DNA of 64,000 bases from Flavobacteriales bacterium UBA1986 (GCA_002336245.1 DDDG01000003.1:255352-319351); one strand, 5' to 3'. Numbered from the stretch's first letter, positions 36,259 to 45,595 are shown. Numbers and translations: made by a program. Notes: generated by a model from the letters alone, not told the origin.

Positions 36259-37005
36259 TTACGTTTTAATGGCCTTCATAAATTCAGAGGCGTAGACAAA
36301 ATCAACAACCTCCTTATTCTCGGCTTTGAGAATTTCGTCTTTATCCCCTTGCCACCAGAGCTTTCCTTGGTGAAGAAAAATAATCTTCTGCCCAATTTCC
36401 ATCACGGAGTTCATGTCGTGGGTAATCACAATGGTCGTGATGTCTAGATCCTTGGTGATTCCATCGATCAAGTTGTCGATCAAAATTGCTGTTATCGGAT
36501 CCAAACCAGAATTAGGCTCATCGCAGAACAAGTACTTTGGGCTCATGGAAATTGCGCGAGCTATGCCCACACGCTTTTTCATTCCACCGCTTAATTCAGA
36601 AGGATATAATTTGTTTATGCCCTTCATATCCACACGCTCAAGACAATCATCCACCCGAGCAAGCATCTCCTTTGATGTTTTTCGTGTAAACATCTGCAAG
36701 GGAAACCTTATGTTCTCCTCAACAGTCATGGAATCGAACAGCGCCGAGCCTTGAAAAAGGAATCCAATCTCCTTTCGCACTTCCTTGCGCTGATTCAAAT
36801 TCATTTGGGTGAAGTTTCTCCCATCGTAATCGACCTCTCCAGAATTTGGTTCATGAAGACCAACAATGCACTTTGATAAGGTTGTCTTTCCAGATCCAGA
36901 GGCTCCAATGATGAGGTTTGTTTTCCCTCGATCGAAGGTCGCTGAGATGTCATCCAAAACAGTTTTTTCACCAAAAGCTTTAACGATGTTCTTGACCTCA
37001 ATCAA
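36259..37005 (-). CDS. MlaF-type ABC transporter ATPase, 248 residues
   Basis: The ATPase of a Mla/MCE-type lipid transporter. Walker A is GASGSGKTTLSK, the signature LSGGMKKRVGIARAI and Walker B YLFCDEPNSGLDP, followed by IVITHDMNS. The SGGM(K/R)KRV form of the signature is typical of MlaF. It overlaps the permease gene by four bases. The MCE substrate-binding protein (MlaD) is not next to the pair. Confidence 0.93.
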   Translation of the reverse strand: MIEVKNIVKAFGEKTVLDDISATFDRGKTNLIIGASGSGKTTLSKCIVGLHEPNSGEVDYDGRNFTQMNLNQRKEVRKEIGFLFQGSALFDSMTVEENIRFPLQMFTRKTSKEMLARVDDCLERVDMKGINKLYPSELSGGMKKRVGIARAISMSPKYLFCDEPNSGLDPITAILIDNLIDGITKDLDITTIVITHDMNSVMEIGQKIIFLHQGKLWWQGDKDEILKAENKEVVDFVYASEFMKAIKT

Positions 37006-37742
37006 ATCAATAGGAGTTGTGTGATTATATAGTTGATGATCAGGATAACAATGCTGCTGTATACAACAGCACGTGTACTAGAGGCGCCAACTTCAAGAGC
37101 TCCACCTTCAGCATAATAACCGTGATAAGCGGAAATTGAAGTTATTGTTGCAGCAAAAAAGAGTGTTTTGATCAAAGCGTACATCACGTGAAAAGGCCGG
37201 AAGTCATAAGTAATCCCGTACACATATTGTTGGAGTGGAATGATTTCCGTGATTGCAACAACGGCATAACCAGCGAATATTCCAAGGAACATGCTGATGA
37301 TGATTAGGAAAGGGAAAATCAAGAGAGAAGCAGCAATTTTTGGAAGAATTAGGTATCCAGCACTGTTGATGCCCATGATTTCCAGCGCATCAATTTGTTC
37401 CGTCACTCGCATAGTTCCCAATTCAGAAGCTATGTTCGAACCCACTTTTCCTGCAAGAATTAAAGCAATGATTGTAGGAGCAAACTCGAGCACAACCGAC
37501 ATCCGTGTTGTATAGCCAACAGTATATTCAGGAATCCAGGCACTTTCAACTTGAGAAGCTGTTTGCAACGTTATTACCGCTCCCATAAAGGCTGAGATGA
37601 TGGAAATGATTCCCAAGGAACCAAGACCAAGTTTCATTATCTCGGCAAGAATCAGATTGTAATAGACCGAGGGCTTTTCTGGACGCTCAAAGACCTTTAC
37701 TACCAAAAGAAAATACCTGCCAATGTGATATAGGTAGCTCAT
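37002..37742 (-). CDS. MlaE-type ABC transporter permease, 246 residues
   Basis: The permease partner of the ATPase gene that follows with a 4-base overlap. It has five or six membrane helices. The family core VVLEFAPTIIALILAGKVGS and ASELGTMRVTEQIDALEIMG (the EQIDAL element contacts the ATPase) is complete. In other bacteria the complex moves phospholipids between the two membranes; the direction here is not inferable. Confidence 0.94.
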   Translation of the reverse strand: MSYLYHIGRYFLLVVKVFERPEKPSVYYNLILAEIMKLGLGSLGIISIISAFMGAVITLQTASQVESAWIPEYTVGYTTRMSVVLEFAPTIIALILAGKVGSNIASELGTMRVTEQIDALEIMGINSAGYLILPKIAASLLIFPFLIIISMFLGIFAGYAVVAITEIIPLQQYVYGITYDFRPFHVMYALIKTLFFAATITSISAYHGYYAEGGALEVGASSTRAVVYSSIVILIINYIITQLLLI

Positions 37743-37746
37743 TGCT

Positions 37747-37780
37747 CAAATGTACTCTAGGTTATAGGGCCTCCTGACAA
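37747..37780 (-). promoter_or_regulatory. mlaE promoter candidate, TTG-N23-TACATTTG
   Basis: On the minus strand TTG (37778-37780) is followed after 23 bases by TACATTTG (37747-37754). The box ends four bases before the ATG, which would make the mRNA nearly leaderless. Confidence 0.4.
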
Positions 37781-37802
37781 TTCTTCTAGGCACTTTTTCA
37801 CA

Positions 37803-37835
37803 TTGTTCACTGAATTACCTGAATGGCTAGATTTG
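37803..37835 (+). promoter_or_regulatory. Promoter candidate of the 48-residue lipoprotein, TTG-N22-TAGATTTG
   Basis: TTG (37803-37805) is followed after 22 bases by TAGATTTG (37828-37835), ending four bases before the ATG at 37840. It faces away from the mlaE promoter. Confidence 0.45.
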
Positions 37836-37839
37836 AATC

Positions 37840-37986
37840 ATGCGCAAACGACTACTTTTTGCTTTTGCTTTTCTCTTTTTAACCACCTTAAACTCCTGCG
37901 CAGTTTTCAAAAAAAAGCCAAAATGCCCTTGCCCCATGCCACATTCTCAAGTAGAGATTAAAATGCCGAGTCAAGAGAATGTATAA
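37840..37986 (+). CDS. Very small lipoprotein, 48 residues
   Basis: ATG at 37840, stop TAA at 37984-37986. MRKRLLFAFAFLFLTTLNSC is a complete lipoprotein signal with lipobox LNSC (Cys20). The mature part is only 29 residues and starts CAVFKKKPKCPCPMP, with further Cys29 and Cys31, then PHSQVEIKMPSQENV. The stop overlaps the start of the SprT-like gene by eight bases, and a promoter candidate lies just upstream. The signal, Cys pattern and coupling argue that it is real. Function unknown. Confidence 0.65.
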   Translation: MRKRLLFAFAFLFLTTLNSCAVFKKKPKCPCPMPHSQVEIKMPSQENV

Positions 37987-38581
37987 ATCTTTCAGTGAGC
38001 AATTTGGATCCCTTGTTCCCGAAAATTCGTGGGAAATCGTTAATCAATGGTTTCGTCAAGATGATTTAGCCTTTCGCTTGTCACGAAGTCGCAGAACCAA
38101 GCTTGGCGATTACCGCTTCGATCCAAAAAGCAAAATGAGCGTGGTTTCCGTAAACCAGGACTTAAACCTTTATTCATTCTTAATCACGTTAACGCATGAG
38201 TACGCTCACTACCTAGTGTTTAAAAATTACGGTAGAAAAGTAAGTCCTCATGGCGTTGAATGGAAACGCAGTTTTGGAGCACTCCTAGTTCAGCTAAGTG
38301 AGCTAAAGTGTTTTCCTGAAGCCTTGAGCCCCATCGTTCTTGCTCATGCTCATAAGCCGAAAGCTTCTTCAAATGGGGATGAAAGACTTTACCGTGCACT
38401 TCTGAAATATAATGACGAAGAAGTTGTTCATCTTATGGATTTGAACATTGGACAAGAATTCCGTTTTAAAAAAAGACTCTTTCAGAGTGTGGAAAAACGA
38501 AGAAGCAGATATTTGTGCCTTGACCTTGGAAATAAAAAGAAATATCTCATTCCCGGAACTGCAGTAATTCAACATGGATAA
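37979..38581 (+). CDS. SprT-like zinc metalloprotease domain protein, 200 residues
   Basis: The zinc motif THEYAHYLV (HExxH) and a third ligand candidate in SPHGVEWKRSF are as in the SprT family, whose eukaryotic relative Spartan cuts DNA-protein crosslinks. Bacterial SprT proteins are of uncertain function. The rest is basic, including VEKRRSRYLCLDLGNKKKYL, which could form a small C-terminal beta unit. It overlaps the tiny lipoprotein gene before it and, by eight bases, the mannose-1-phosphate guanylyltransferase gene after it. Confidence 0.85.
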   Translation: MYKSFSEQFGSLVPENSWEIVNQWFRQDDLAFRLSRSRRTKLGDYRFDPKSKMSVVSVNQDLNLYSFLITLTHEYAHYLVFKNYGRKVSPHGVEWKRSFGALLVQLSELKCFPEALSPIVLAHAHKPKASSNGDERLYRALLKYNDEEVVHLMDLNIGQEFRFKKRLFQSVEKRRSRYLCLDLGNKKKYLIPGTAVIQHG

Positions 38582-39620
38582 TTCACACACCTATGCCCTC
38601 ATTATGGCGGGCGGAATTGGAAGTAGATTCTGGCCTTACAGCACAGCGGAAAACCCCAAACAGTTTCACGACTTTTTAGGAACCGGGAAATCGCTTCTAC
38701 GTCACACATTCGATCGTTTGAATCGCTTCATTCCCGCGGAACAAATTCTAGTCGTCACGAATAAGATGTACGTCGACCAAGTTAAAGAGCACCTCCCTTC
38801 CATTCCTTCAAGAAACATTATTGGTGAACCGGATAGAAGGAACACCGCACCTTGCATCTACTTGAGCTCTCTAATTGTCAATGAATTGGATTCAGAAGCT
38901 CAAGTTATTGTAGCTCCTGCAGATCATTTGATTCTCGACGAAAAAGGATTTCAGAACAGTGTTGAAATCGCCTTACATAGAGCTAAGTCAGACCAAGCGC
39001 TCGTTACACTGGGCATTGAGCCCAACCGTCCAGATACAGGATACGGTTACATTCAATACGATAAAAGCTCAGAGATCGAATCCAAGCCTGTGATCAGTTT
39101 TACGGAAAAACCCGATCGCGTGAAAGCTGAATCATTTCTAGAGGCCGGGAATTATTTGTGGAACAGCGGAATCTTCATTTGGAACAATCAAGACCTTCTT
39201 TCAGGAATTGAAAAACATGCAGGTGAGATTTCATCGGTTTTAGAAGGAGTGGATCTGAACAGTGAATCAGCTGTTGCAAAAGCTTATGCTGCCTGTCCGA
39301 ACATCTCCATCGACTATGCCCTGATGGAAAAATCGGAAAGGGTATTTGTCGTACCAAGCGAATTTAGCTGGTCGGACTTAGGGACTTGGGGTTCTGTTTA
39401 TGAAAAGCTCGAGAAGGATGAACACGCAAATGCCAGTTCTTCGGAAGTGCTCTTTCAGAACACAAGAGGTTCATTGGTCGTTGATTCGGAAGGAAAGCAA
39501 ATTGTTCTCGAATCGGTCGAAGATCTAATTCTCATCAACACTCCCAAAGCAATATTGGTGTGTCATAGAGACGCGGAGCAAAACATCAAGCAAATAGTTG
39601 CTCGACTAAGCGCGGACTAG
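38574..39620 (+). CDS. manC: Mannose-1-phosphate guanylyltransferase, 348 residues
   Basis: Makes GDP-mannose from mannose-1-phosphate and GTP for surface glycans. The nucleotidyltransferase signature is IMAGGIGSRFWPYSTAENPK followed by QFHDF; VIVAPADHLI and SFTEKPDR are also diagnostic. Length fits the single-domain form without the isomerase domain. The start overlaps the SprT-like gene, and the end overlaps fumC, on the opposite strand, by four bases. Confidence 0.94.
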   Translation: MDNSHTYALIMAGGIGSRFWPYSTAENPKQFHDFLGTGKSLLRHTFDRLNRFIPAEQILVVTNKMYVDQVKEHLPSIPSRNIIGEPDRRNTAPCIYLSSLIVNELDSEAQVIVAPADHLILDEKGFQNSVEIALHRAKSDQALVTLGIEPNRPDTGYGYIQYDKSSEIESKPVISFTEKPDRVKAESFLEAGNYLWNSGIFIWNNQDLLSGIEKHAGEISSVLEGVDLNSESAVAKAYAACPNISIDYALMEKSERVFVVPSEFSWSDLGTWGSVYEKLEKDEHANASSSEVLFQNTRGSLVVDSEGKQIVLESVEDLILINTPKAILVCHRDAEQNIKQIVARLSAD

Positions 39621-41020
39621 TCCAAAGAGCCAATCATCTTACTTGGGTCAACCCAAGCATCGAATTCTTCGCTTGTTAGATATCCCAAGCTGATTGCCTC
39701 TTCTTTTAAGGTAGTACCGTTTTGATAGGCAGTTTTCGCGATTTTGGCTGCTTTTTCATACCCGATGTGAGTATTCAGCGCCGTGACCAACATCAGTGAG
39801 TTGTCAAGATTCTTTTTGATGGTCACTCGGTTTGGCTCCAAACCAATTGCACAATGCTCGTTGAAGGAACTTGCAGCATCTCCAATCAGACGAGCTGATT
39901 CAAGAAAAGCACTCGCCATCAGAGGTTTGAAGACATTCAGCTCATAATGACCTTGTGCTCCACCAACACTAATGGCAACGTCGTTGCCCATAACCCGAGC
40001 GCAGACCATGGTCATGGCTTCCGCTTGAGTAGGATTCACCTTTCCAGGCATAATCGATGAGCCCGGCTCATTGGCTGGAATTAGGAGCTCTCCTATTCCT
40101 GAACGAGGACCAGATGCCAGCATTCGGATGTCGTTGGCGATTTTATTTAAAGAAACCGCAATTTGCTTCAAGGCGCCATGCGACTCTACGATGGCGTCAT
40201 GAGCTGCAAGTGCTTCGAATTTATTCTTGGCAGTAATTAACGGAAGACCTGTAGATTCAGCAATCTTCTTTGCCACCAGTTCAGCGTAGCCTTTAGGCGT
40301 ATTGATTCCCGTTCCAACTGCCGTTCCACCCAGGGCAAGTTCGGAGAGGTGGCTAAGGGTGTTTTCAAGTGCCTTTATTCCGTGGTCGATTTGAGAAACG
40401 TATCCACTCAATTCTTGTCCGAGAGTCAGCGGCGTGGCATCCATAAGGTGCGTTCTTCCAATCTTCACGACGTCAATAAATTCTTTGGACTTCGCATCGA
40501 GGGTATTTCTCAAAACTTTCAATCCAGGAATCGTAATGTCGTGCACCATTTTATAGCTGGCGATGTGCATTGCGGTTGGAAAGGTGTCGTTGCTCGATTG
40601 AGATTTGTTGACATCATCGTTCGGGTGAACCACTTTGTCAGCATCATCGAGCTTTCCACCATTGAGAACATGAGCTCGGTTGGCAACCACCTCGTTGACG
40701 TTCATGTTTGACTGCGTTCCAGAGCCCGTTTGCCAAATCACCAGAGGAAATTGATCGTCGTGGATTCCTTGAAGAATTTCTTCACAGACTGCGCTGATCA
40801 TCTCAGCCTTTTCAGAGCTCAGAGCGCCGAGTTGGGCATTTGTTTGAGCTGCCGACTTCTTCAAATGGGCAAAAGCATGCACGATTTCTATGGGCATGCT
40901 AGCAGGCGTTCCAATTTTGAAATTATTGCGAGAACGTTCCGTTTGAGCTCCCCAATATTTGTTTGCCGGAACCTGCACTTCCCCCATGGTATCGTGCTCT
41001 ATTCTAAATCCTTCAGCCAT
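39617..41020 (-). CDS. fumC: Class II fumarate hydratase, 467 residues
   Basis: Interconverts fumarate and malate in the TCA cycle without an iron-sulfur cluster. The superfamily signature GSSIMPGKVNPTQAE is intact, as are QTGSGTQSNMNVNEV and IGRTHLMDATPLTLGQE, which carries the catalytic His. Length is normal. It is a single gene, divergent from the tiny membrane-protein gene; no perfect promoter is seen, the best being TAATATTG at about 41046-41053 on the minus strand. Confidence 0.97.
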   Translation of the reverse strand: MAEGFRIEHDTMGEVQVPANKYWGAQTERSRNNFKIGTPASMPIEIVHAFAHLKKSAAQTNAQLGALSSEKAEMISAVCEEILQGIHDDQFPLVIWQTGSGTQSNMNVNEVVANRAHVLNGGKLDDADKVVHPNDDVNKSQSSNDTFPTAMHIASYKMVHDITIPGLKVLRNTLDAKSKEFIDVVKIGRTHLMDATPLTLGQELSGYVSQIDHGIKALENTLSHLSELALGGTAVGTGINTPKGYAELVAKKIAESTGLPLITAKNKFEALAAHDAIVESHGALKQIAVSLNKIANDIRMLASGPRSGIGELLIPANEPGSSIMPGKVNPTQAEAMTMVCARVMGNDVAISVGGAQGHYELNVFKPLMASAFLESARLIGDAASSFNEHCAIGLEPNRVTIKKNLDNSLMLVTALNTHIGYEKAAKIAKTAYQNGTTLKEEAISLGYLTSEEFDAWVDPSKMIGSLD

Positions 41021-41087
41021 TTTGAATTATATCTGTGATTAGACTGCAATATTATTTAATTTAGCAGCTGAAAATAGAGCATACATC

Positions 41088-41258
41088 ATGGAATCAATCG
41101 GAATTCTTACTTTCTTCTTAATCTTTGGAATGGCCTTCTGGATTTTAATCTTTCTGATTGGTTTTATCTCCGTATGGGTTGGCTTGTTGAGCATCGACAA
41201 ATTGAACCCTAGCCTCGTTGCCAAATGGTTGGGCGACAAAAGCGAGAGCTCAGAGTAA
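41088..41258 (+). CDS. Very small membrane protein, 56 residues
   Basis: ATG at 41088, stop TAA at 41256-41258. Residues about 6-35 are strongly hydrophobic (TFFLIFGMAFWILIFLIGFI), followed by a hydrophilic tail ending LVAKWLGDKSESSE. This suits a single- or hairpin-pass inner-membrane protein. It is divergent from fumC by 67 bases and overlaps the end of the converging ArsC-like gene by nine bases. The opposite-strand opening in the same place shows no sense. Function unknown. Confidence 0.5.
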   Translation: MESIGILTFFLIFGMAFWILIFLIGFISVWVGLLSIDKLNPSLVAKWLGDKSESSE

Positions 41259-41597
41259 GTCTTCAATCTTCTCGGCTGGTCTACCGACCACAGCCTTTGA
41301 GCCCCGAATTACGATCGGACGCTCAATGAGTTTGGGATGGGCAACCATTTGCTCAATCATTTCATCCTCAGAAAGCTCCTTTCCTCGAATAAACTCTTTG
41401 AAGTCAGGCTCTCCTTTTCGCATTAAGTCCATTGCCTGAATACCCAACTTTTTTAAAATTTCAGAAAGCTCGGTCTTGTCCAGCTTCTCTTCTAGGTATA
41501 GTCTGGTCTCGAACTCCAAGCCCTTGCCTTCCAAATAGGCCAATGATTCTCTGCTTTTTCGGCACCTCGGATTGTGTACTACTTCAATTTTTCCCAT
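41250..41597 (-). CDS. ArsC/Spx-family thioredoxin-fold protein (arsenate reductase-like), 115 residues
   Basis: Glutaredoxin-linked ArsC type. The active Cys12 sits in HNPRCRKSRE and a stabilising arginine in LIERPIVIRG, as in ArsC. No arsenic resistance genes lie nearby, so a general role as in YffB-like proteins is as likely as arsenate reduction. The N-terminus MGKIEVVHNPRC is the normal family start. Confidence 0.9.
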   Translation of the reverse strand: MGKIEVVHNPRCRKSRESLAYLEGKGLEFETRLYLEEKLDKTELSEILKKLGIQAMDLMRKGEPDFKEFIRGKELSEDEMIEQMVAHPKLIERPIVIRGSKAVVGRPAEKIEDLL

Positions 41598-41635
41598 GTC
41601 ACAAAGGTAAGCGTCCGGAATGATGCTGCTTTACT

Positions 41636-41643
41636 TATCTTTG
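41636..41643 (+). promoter_or_regulatory. Perfect -7 box TATCTTTG before the Ig-repeat gene
   Basis: TATCTTTG matches TAnnTTTG exactly and lies 24 bases before the TTG start at 41668. No TTG is found at the expected -33 spacing. Confidence 0.4.
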
Positions 41644-41667
41644 TTGGTTTAGCGACCCTTTCGCTTC

Positions 41668-44600
41668 TTGAAAAAAGACGATTTGAACTCAGCATTAAGA
41701 AGGCTTATTTGTTTTCTGGGTTTTGGCCTGTTCATGGCCATGCCTGTTCTTGTTCAGGGGCAGTGGCGCACGATTAATTCAGCGACTTCCAATGGTTCAG
41801 CTTGCTATACTTTAACGCCGAACGTAAATCCGAAAGTAGGCGCCATCGAACACGCACAAGTTCAAAACATCGACAGCGCGTTCACTATTCAAAGCAGTTT
41901 ATATTTTGGGGCAGCTCCATGTTTTTTTGGTATGGCTTTCTATATCAAAGCTTCTCAAATCAATTCACTTTCTGTAGATGACAGCTATGGTTTAGTGGGC
42001 CTTGATTCAATTCTTGCTGTGGAATTTGATATCCGTCGACAAGTAGCAAACAGCGACCCTGCTCAAAATCACATGGCCATTTTCAAGAATGGGAATTTTG
42101 ATCATTCGAGTTCCTCTCTACTGAGCACTACGCAAAATCTCTACAACCTCACGGATGGCGCCTACCATAACGTCACTATTAGCTGGACTCCCAAATACTC
42201 AAATCTGGACAGCTCATTGCTTCGCGTTGTGTTTGATTGCGACTCGGTGCTTGACTTATACTACAACATCAAAGACAGTGTACTTCAGGGTCAGACCCAA
42301 GCCTATTTAGGGTTTTCTGGCTCTTCGACAAATGGTGGTGGCTATCAAGCGCATTCTATTTGCATCCACCACTCCACCCTTGAAAACTTGCGTGATACCG
42401 CTCTTTGCGCTGGTGACAGCCTGCAAATAGAAGTGCCTTATTATGGAACCTCTTATTCATGGACTCCTGCAACTGGGATTAACAATACGAGCATCCGACA
42501 GCCTATTTTCTACCCCTCAGCAAGCACTACCTATACTTTAAGTGTAACAGACTCCTGCGGCAATGTTGTGATGGATTCAGTTACGATTGAACGTAACGAC
42601 ATTTCTGTCAACTCAAGTCCAATACTAGGAAACCGATGCGCCCTAGACTCTACTCTGCTGCCTTTTTCAGTTACAGGAGGTTTTGTCGACACCACGGAAT
42701 ACCTCTATCGCTGGAGTGATGGTTGGAGGGATTCCCTTCACACCGTCAATCCTCTGAATTCAACCACATACTTTATTACTGTTGAAGACACGATCGGTTG
42801 CTCTGATACCGCTCAATGGACCATCAATACCGATACATTACCCTCTGTGAATCTTGGGTTCGGCAGCGGACCGGTATGTGAAGACGACACCATAACTCTT
42901 ACGGCCCCTGCCGATCCTTCCTATTCCTATTCTTGGTTCCCCGGTGGAAGTACCGCCAACACTTTTCTGGTAGACACGACCGTTACTGTAATTCTTTCCG
43001 TGACCAACTCAACTCCTTGCATTGGTAAGGATACTGCCATATTCACATGGGTACCAAGGCCGGTAGTGAATCTTGGGCCCGACTCCTCCTTATGCGATGG
43101 AGAGAACATGAATCTCGACGCTGGGAATTTAGGCGCATCCTTTACCTGGAGTCCTTTGGCACCTGATACTCACATCATATATGTTGATTCAGCAAGTACT
43201 TACGCGGTAACCGTTACTGATGGAAACAACTGCAGCACAAGTGATTCTGTTGTAGTCACCGTCGATACCATCCCAGTAATTGATTTAGGTGGCGACACCT
43301 CCTTGTGTCAGGGAGATACCTTGTTCTTAGATGGTGGACCAAACTATCAAGCATACATTTGGTCAAATGGTAGCTTCACCCAAACGAACCAACTCACCGC
43401 TGCTGGCTCGCTCAGTTTGGTAGCCGTCGACTCAAATGATTGTCAGGGCTCTGATAACATCACCCTACTAATTGACACAATTCCGAGCATAGATCTGGGT
43501 CCTGATACAAATGTCTGTGATCTCGACAGTGTAGTACTCTACGCATATTCTGGCTTACAATCAATCCAATGGATCGACAGCACGCTCCTTACCGCAGATA
43601 GCTTAATCATTAAAAATGCTCGCGACTACTGGATTGAAATTACCGACTCAAATGGTTGTGTTGGTTTTGACACTATGACGTTTGGCGTCGATACCTTGCC
43701 AATCGTTTTTCTCGGAAATGACACCTCCATTTGCGATGGCTTTTCCATTCAACTAAATGCAGGCTTAGGCTATGCAGCCTACAATTGGATCAATAATGCG
43801 AGTAGCAACAACTTACTGAACATTGATACTACTGGGTCCTATTTCGTCGAGGTCACTGACTCCAACGAATGCGTTGCTAGCGATACATTGAACTTGACAA
43901 TCAATGCCTTACCAAACATCGAAATTGGAAACGACACCTCAATCTGTATTGGAGATTTTAAAACCCTCGACCCAGGAGCAGGATACCAAAGCTATTTGTG
44001 GAACGTGGGAGCTCTTACACGGACAATTACTGTTGACAGTGCATTCTCTTATCAAGTGACGGTTACTGACTTTAATGGATGCCGCGATGCTGACACATTA
44101 ACCATGGGAATCAACCAATTGCCTACCGTCAACTTAGGTCCCGATAGAGCCCTTTGTGTTGGCGTGCCGGTGAACGAGACACTGGATGCAGGTCCTGGTT
44201 ATGCAGACTATGCGTGGAGCGTTGGTGGTTCTGGCCCAGCTTCAACTCACAGGACGGTTGTAGTTACCGCTCAGAATGACTTTAGTGTTACTGTTACAGA
44301 CATCAATGGATGTAGGGATGACGATACCATAAACGTCTCTGCCGTACATCTTCCAACAGTTAGCCTTGGGCTCGACACCACCTACTGTGAGGGGGATGCC
44401 TTTATTAAGGTGCTCAACACTGGCTCCGGTTTCGTCAGTCATAAATGGAGAAACATTCAACTTCTAGCTGGAAACGATACAATTTCTACCAATGGTCAAC
44501 TGCTTCTTGTGGACTCCGCGGGAACCTTCGTTGTTCACATCGTTGAGCTTTTCAACGGACGGAATTGCATCAATTCAGATACTGTGAATGTGATTGAGAA

Positions 44601-45594
44601 TCCTCAACCAGCCGTTGGTATAGATGGGGACATTACCTTCTGCGAAACAGACTTTGGTGCTGGCTTTACTTATAACATTGATGCCACCCCAGGTACTGGA
44701 AACACCTACAGTTGGAATACTGGCGAATCGACATCTTCAATAGTGGCAACTACGAAAGGGTTTTATACAGTAACGGTAACTACAACAGCAACGGGCTGTA
44801 AGGATACCGAAACCTTTGAGATCGTTCAAGAATCGCTGCCCGCACTCGACCTCTCCAACGACACTCTAGTTTGTGAAGGGGAGCAGACAAAATTCGATGC
44901 TTACAATCCCGGCTATACCTACCTCTGGGAATCTATTACCGATTTAGTTCAAGATACTGGAGAGATCATAAATATGGTTGATTCTGCAATTTGGATTACC
45001 GACTCAGGACGATATAGAGTAACTATTACCAATGGCATTTGTACTCTTTCCGATACAGTCGACGTAGAGTTTGATGTATTTCCTAAAGTAAATCTCGGAG
45101 ATGATTTCACTCTTTGTACAGGTGACAAATTTGTACTCGACGCCACCTTCGAAGACTCTGAAGTTGAATACCATTGGCAGGATGGAAGTACAGAAGCAAC
45201 ATTCACGGCTGGCTCTACAGATCTGTATATAGTTGAAGTCTCCAACCGTTGTGGGGTAGACTTAACCAACGTCTACATCTCTTTTGAAGATTGCAGTAAC
45301 ATTTGGGTTCCAAACACCTTCACTCCCAACGACGATGGCGACAACGACTATTTCAAGGTTTACACCTTGGAAAATTTCATTGAATACTCTTTGGAGATTA
45401 CCGATCAATGGGGCAATGTGGTCTATGCGAACAGCAGCCAAGAAATTCGGTGGGACGGCACTTCCTTCGCCGGGAACGATTTACCCGTTGGGACGTATGT
45501 TTACAAAATTGAGTACAAAAGTCAGTACGAAGTTTTAGGCCCCGAAGGCGCTCCTACGCGTGAACTAGTCGGAATGGTAACCATCGTTCGTTAA
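41668..45594 (+). CDS. Giant lectin / Ig-repeat T9SS type B surface protein, 1308 residues
   Basis: No ATG precedes the signal peptide; TTG at 41668 or 41683 gives RRLICFLGFGLFMAMPVLVQ then GQ. Residues about 35-245 resemble an L-type lectin (AVEFDIRRQ, HNVTISWTP). Residues about 392-1210 hold eleven Ig-like repeats of 70-80 residues, most opening with LGxDxxxCxGD and including YxWSxG and VTVTDxNGC. The last 95 residues are the gliding-associated type B sorting domain: VPNTFTPNDDGDNDYFKVY and a final GMVTIVR. Likely a surface adhesin or glycan binder exported by T9SS. It ends one base from prfB on the opposite strand. Confidence 0.92.
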   Translation: MKKDDLNSALRRLICFLGFGLFMAMPVLVQGQWRTINSATSNGSACYTLTPNVNPKVGAIEHAQVQNIDSAFTIQSSLYFGAAPCFFGMAFYIKASQINSLSVDDSYGLVGLDSILAVEFDIRRQVANSDPAQNHMAIFKNGNFDHSSSSLLSTTQNLYNLTDGAYHNVTISWTPKYSNLDSSLLRVVFDCDSVLDLYYNIKDSVLQGQTQAYLGFSGSSTNGGGYQAHSICIHHSTLENLRDTALCAGDSLQIEVPYYGTSYSWTPATGINNTSIRQPIFYPSASTTYTLSVTDSCGNVVMDSVTIERNDISVNSSPILGNRCALDSTLLPFSVTGGFVDTTEYLYRWSDGWRDSLHTVNPLNSTTYFITVEDTIGCSDTAQWTINTDTLPSVNLGFGSGPVCEDDTITLTAPADPSYSYSWFPGGSTANTFLVDTTVTVILSVTNSTPCIGKDTAIFTWVPRPVVNLGPDSSLCDGENMNLDAGNLGASFTWSPLAPDTHIIYVDSASTYAVTVTDGNNCSTSDSVVVTVDTIPVIDLGGDTSLCQGDTLFLDGGPNYQAYIWSNGSFTQTNQLTAAGSLSLVAVDSNDCQGSDNITLLIDTIPSIDLGPDTNVCDLDSVVLYAYSGLQSIQWIDSTLLTADSLIIKNARDYWIEITDSNGCVGFDTMTFGVDTLPIVFLGNDTSICDGFSIQLNAGLGYAAYNWINNASSNNLLNIDTTGSYFVEVTDSNECVASDTLNLTINALPNIEIGNDTSICIGDFKTLDPGAGYQSYLWNVGALTRTITVDSAFSYQVTVTDFNGCRDADTLTMGINQLPTVNLGPDRALCVGVPVNETLDAGPGYADYAWSVGGSGPASTHRTVVVTAQNDFSVTVTDINGCRDDDTINVSAVHLPTVSLGLDTTYCEGDAFIKVLNTGSGFVSHKWRNIQLLAGNDTISTNGQLLLVDSAGTFVVHIVELFNGRNCINSDTVNVIENPQPAVGIDGDITFCETDFGAGFTYNIDATPGTGNTYSWNTGESTSSIVATTKGFYTVTVTTTATGCKDTETFEIVQESLPALDLSNDTLVCEGEQTKFDAYNPGYTYLWESITDLVQDTGEIINMVDSAIWITDSGRYRVTITNGICTLSDTVDVEFDVFPKVNLGDDFTLCTGDKFVLDATFEDSEVEYHWQDGSTEATFTAGSTDLYIVEVSNRCGVDLTNVYISFEDCSNIWVPNTFTPNDDGDNDYFKVYTLENFIEYSLEITDQWGNVVYANSSQEIRWDGTSFAGNDLPVGTYVYKIEYKSQYEVLGPEGAPTRELVGMVTIVR

Positions 45595-45595
45595 G

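Noticed and set aside
41039..41266. 75-residue minus-strand open frame between fumC and the ArsC-like gene
   Set aside because: The plus strand in the same place gives a coherent small membrane protein, whereas this reading shows no sensible pattern.
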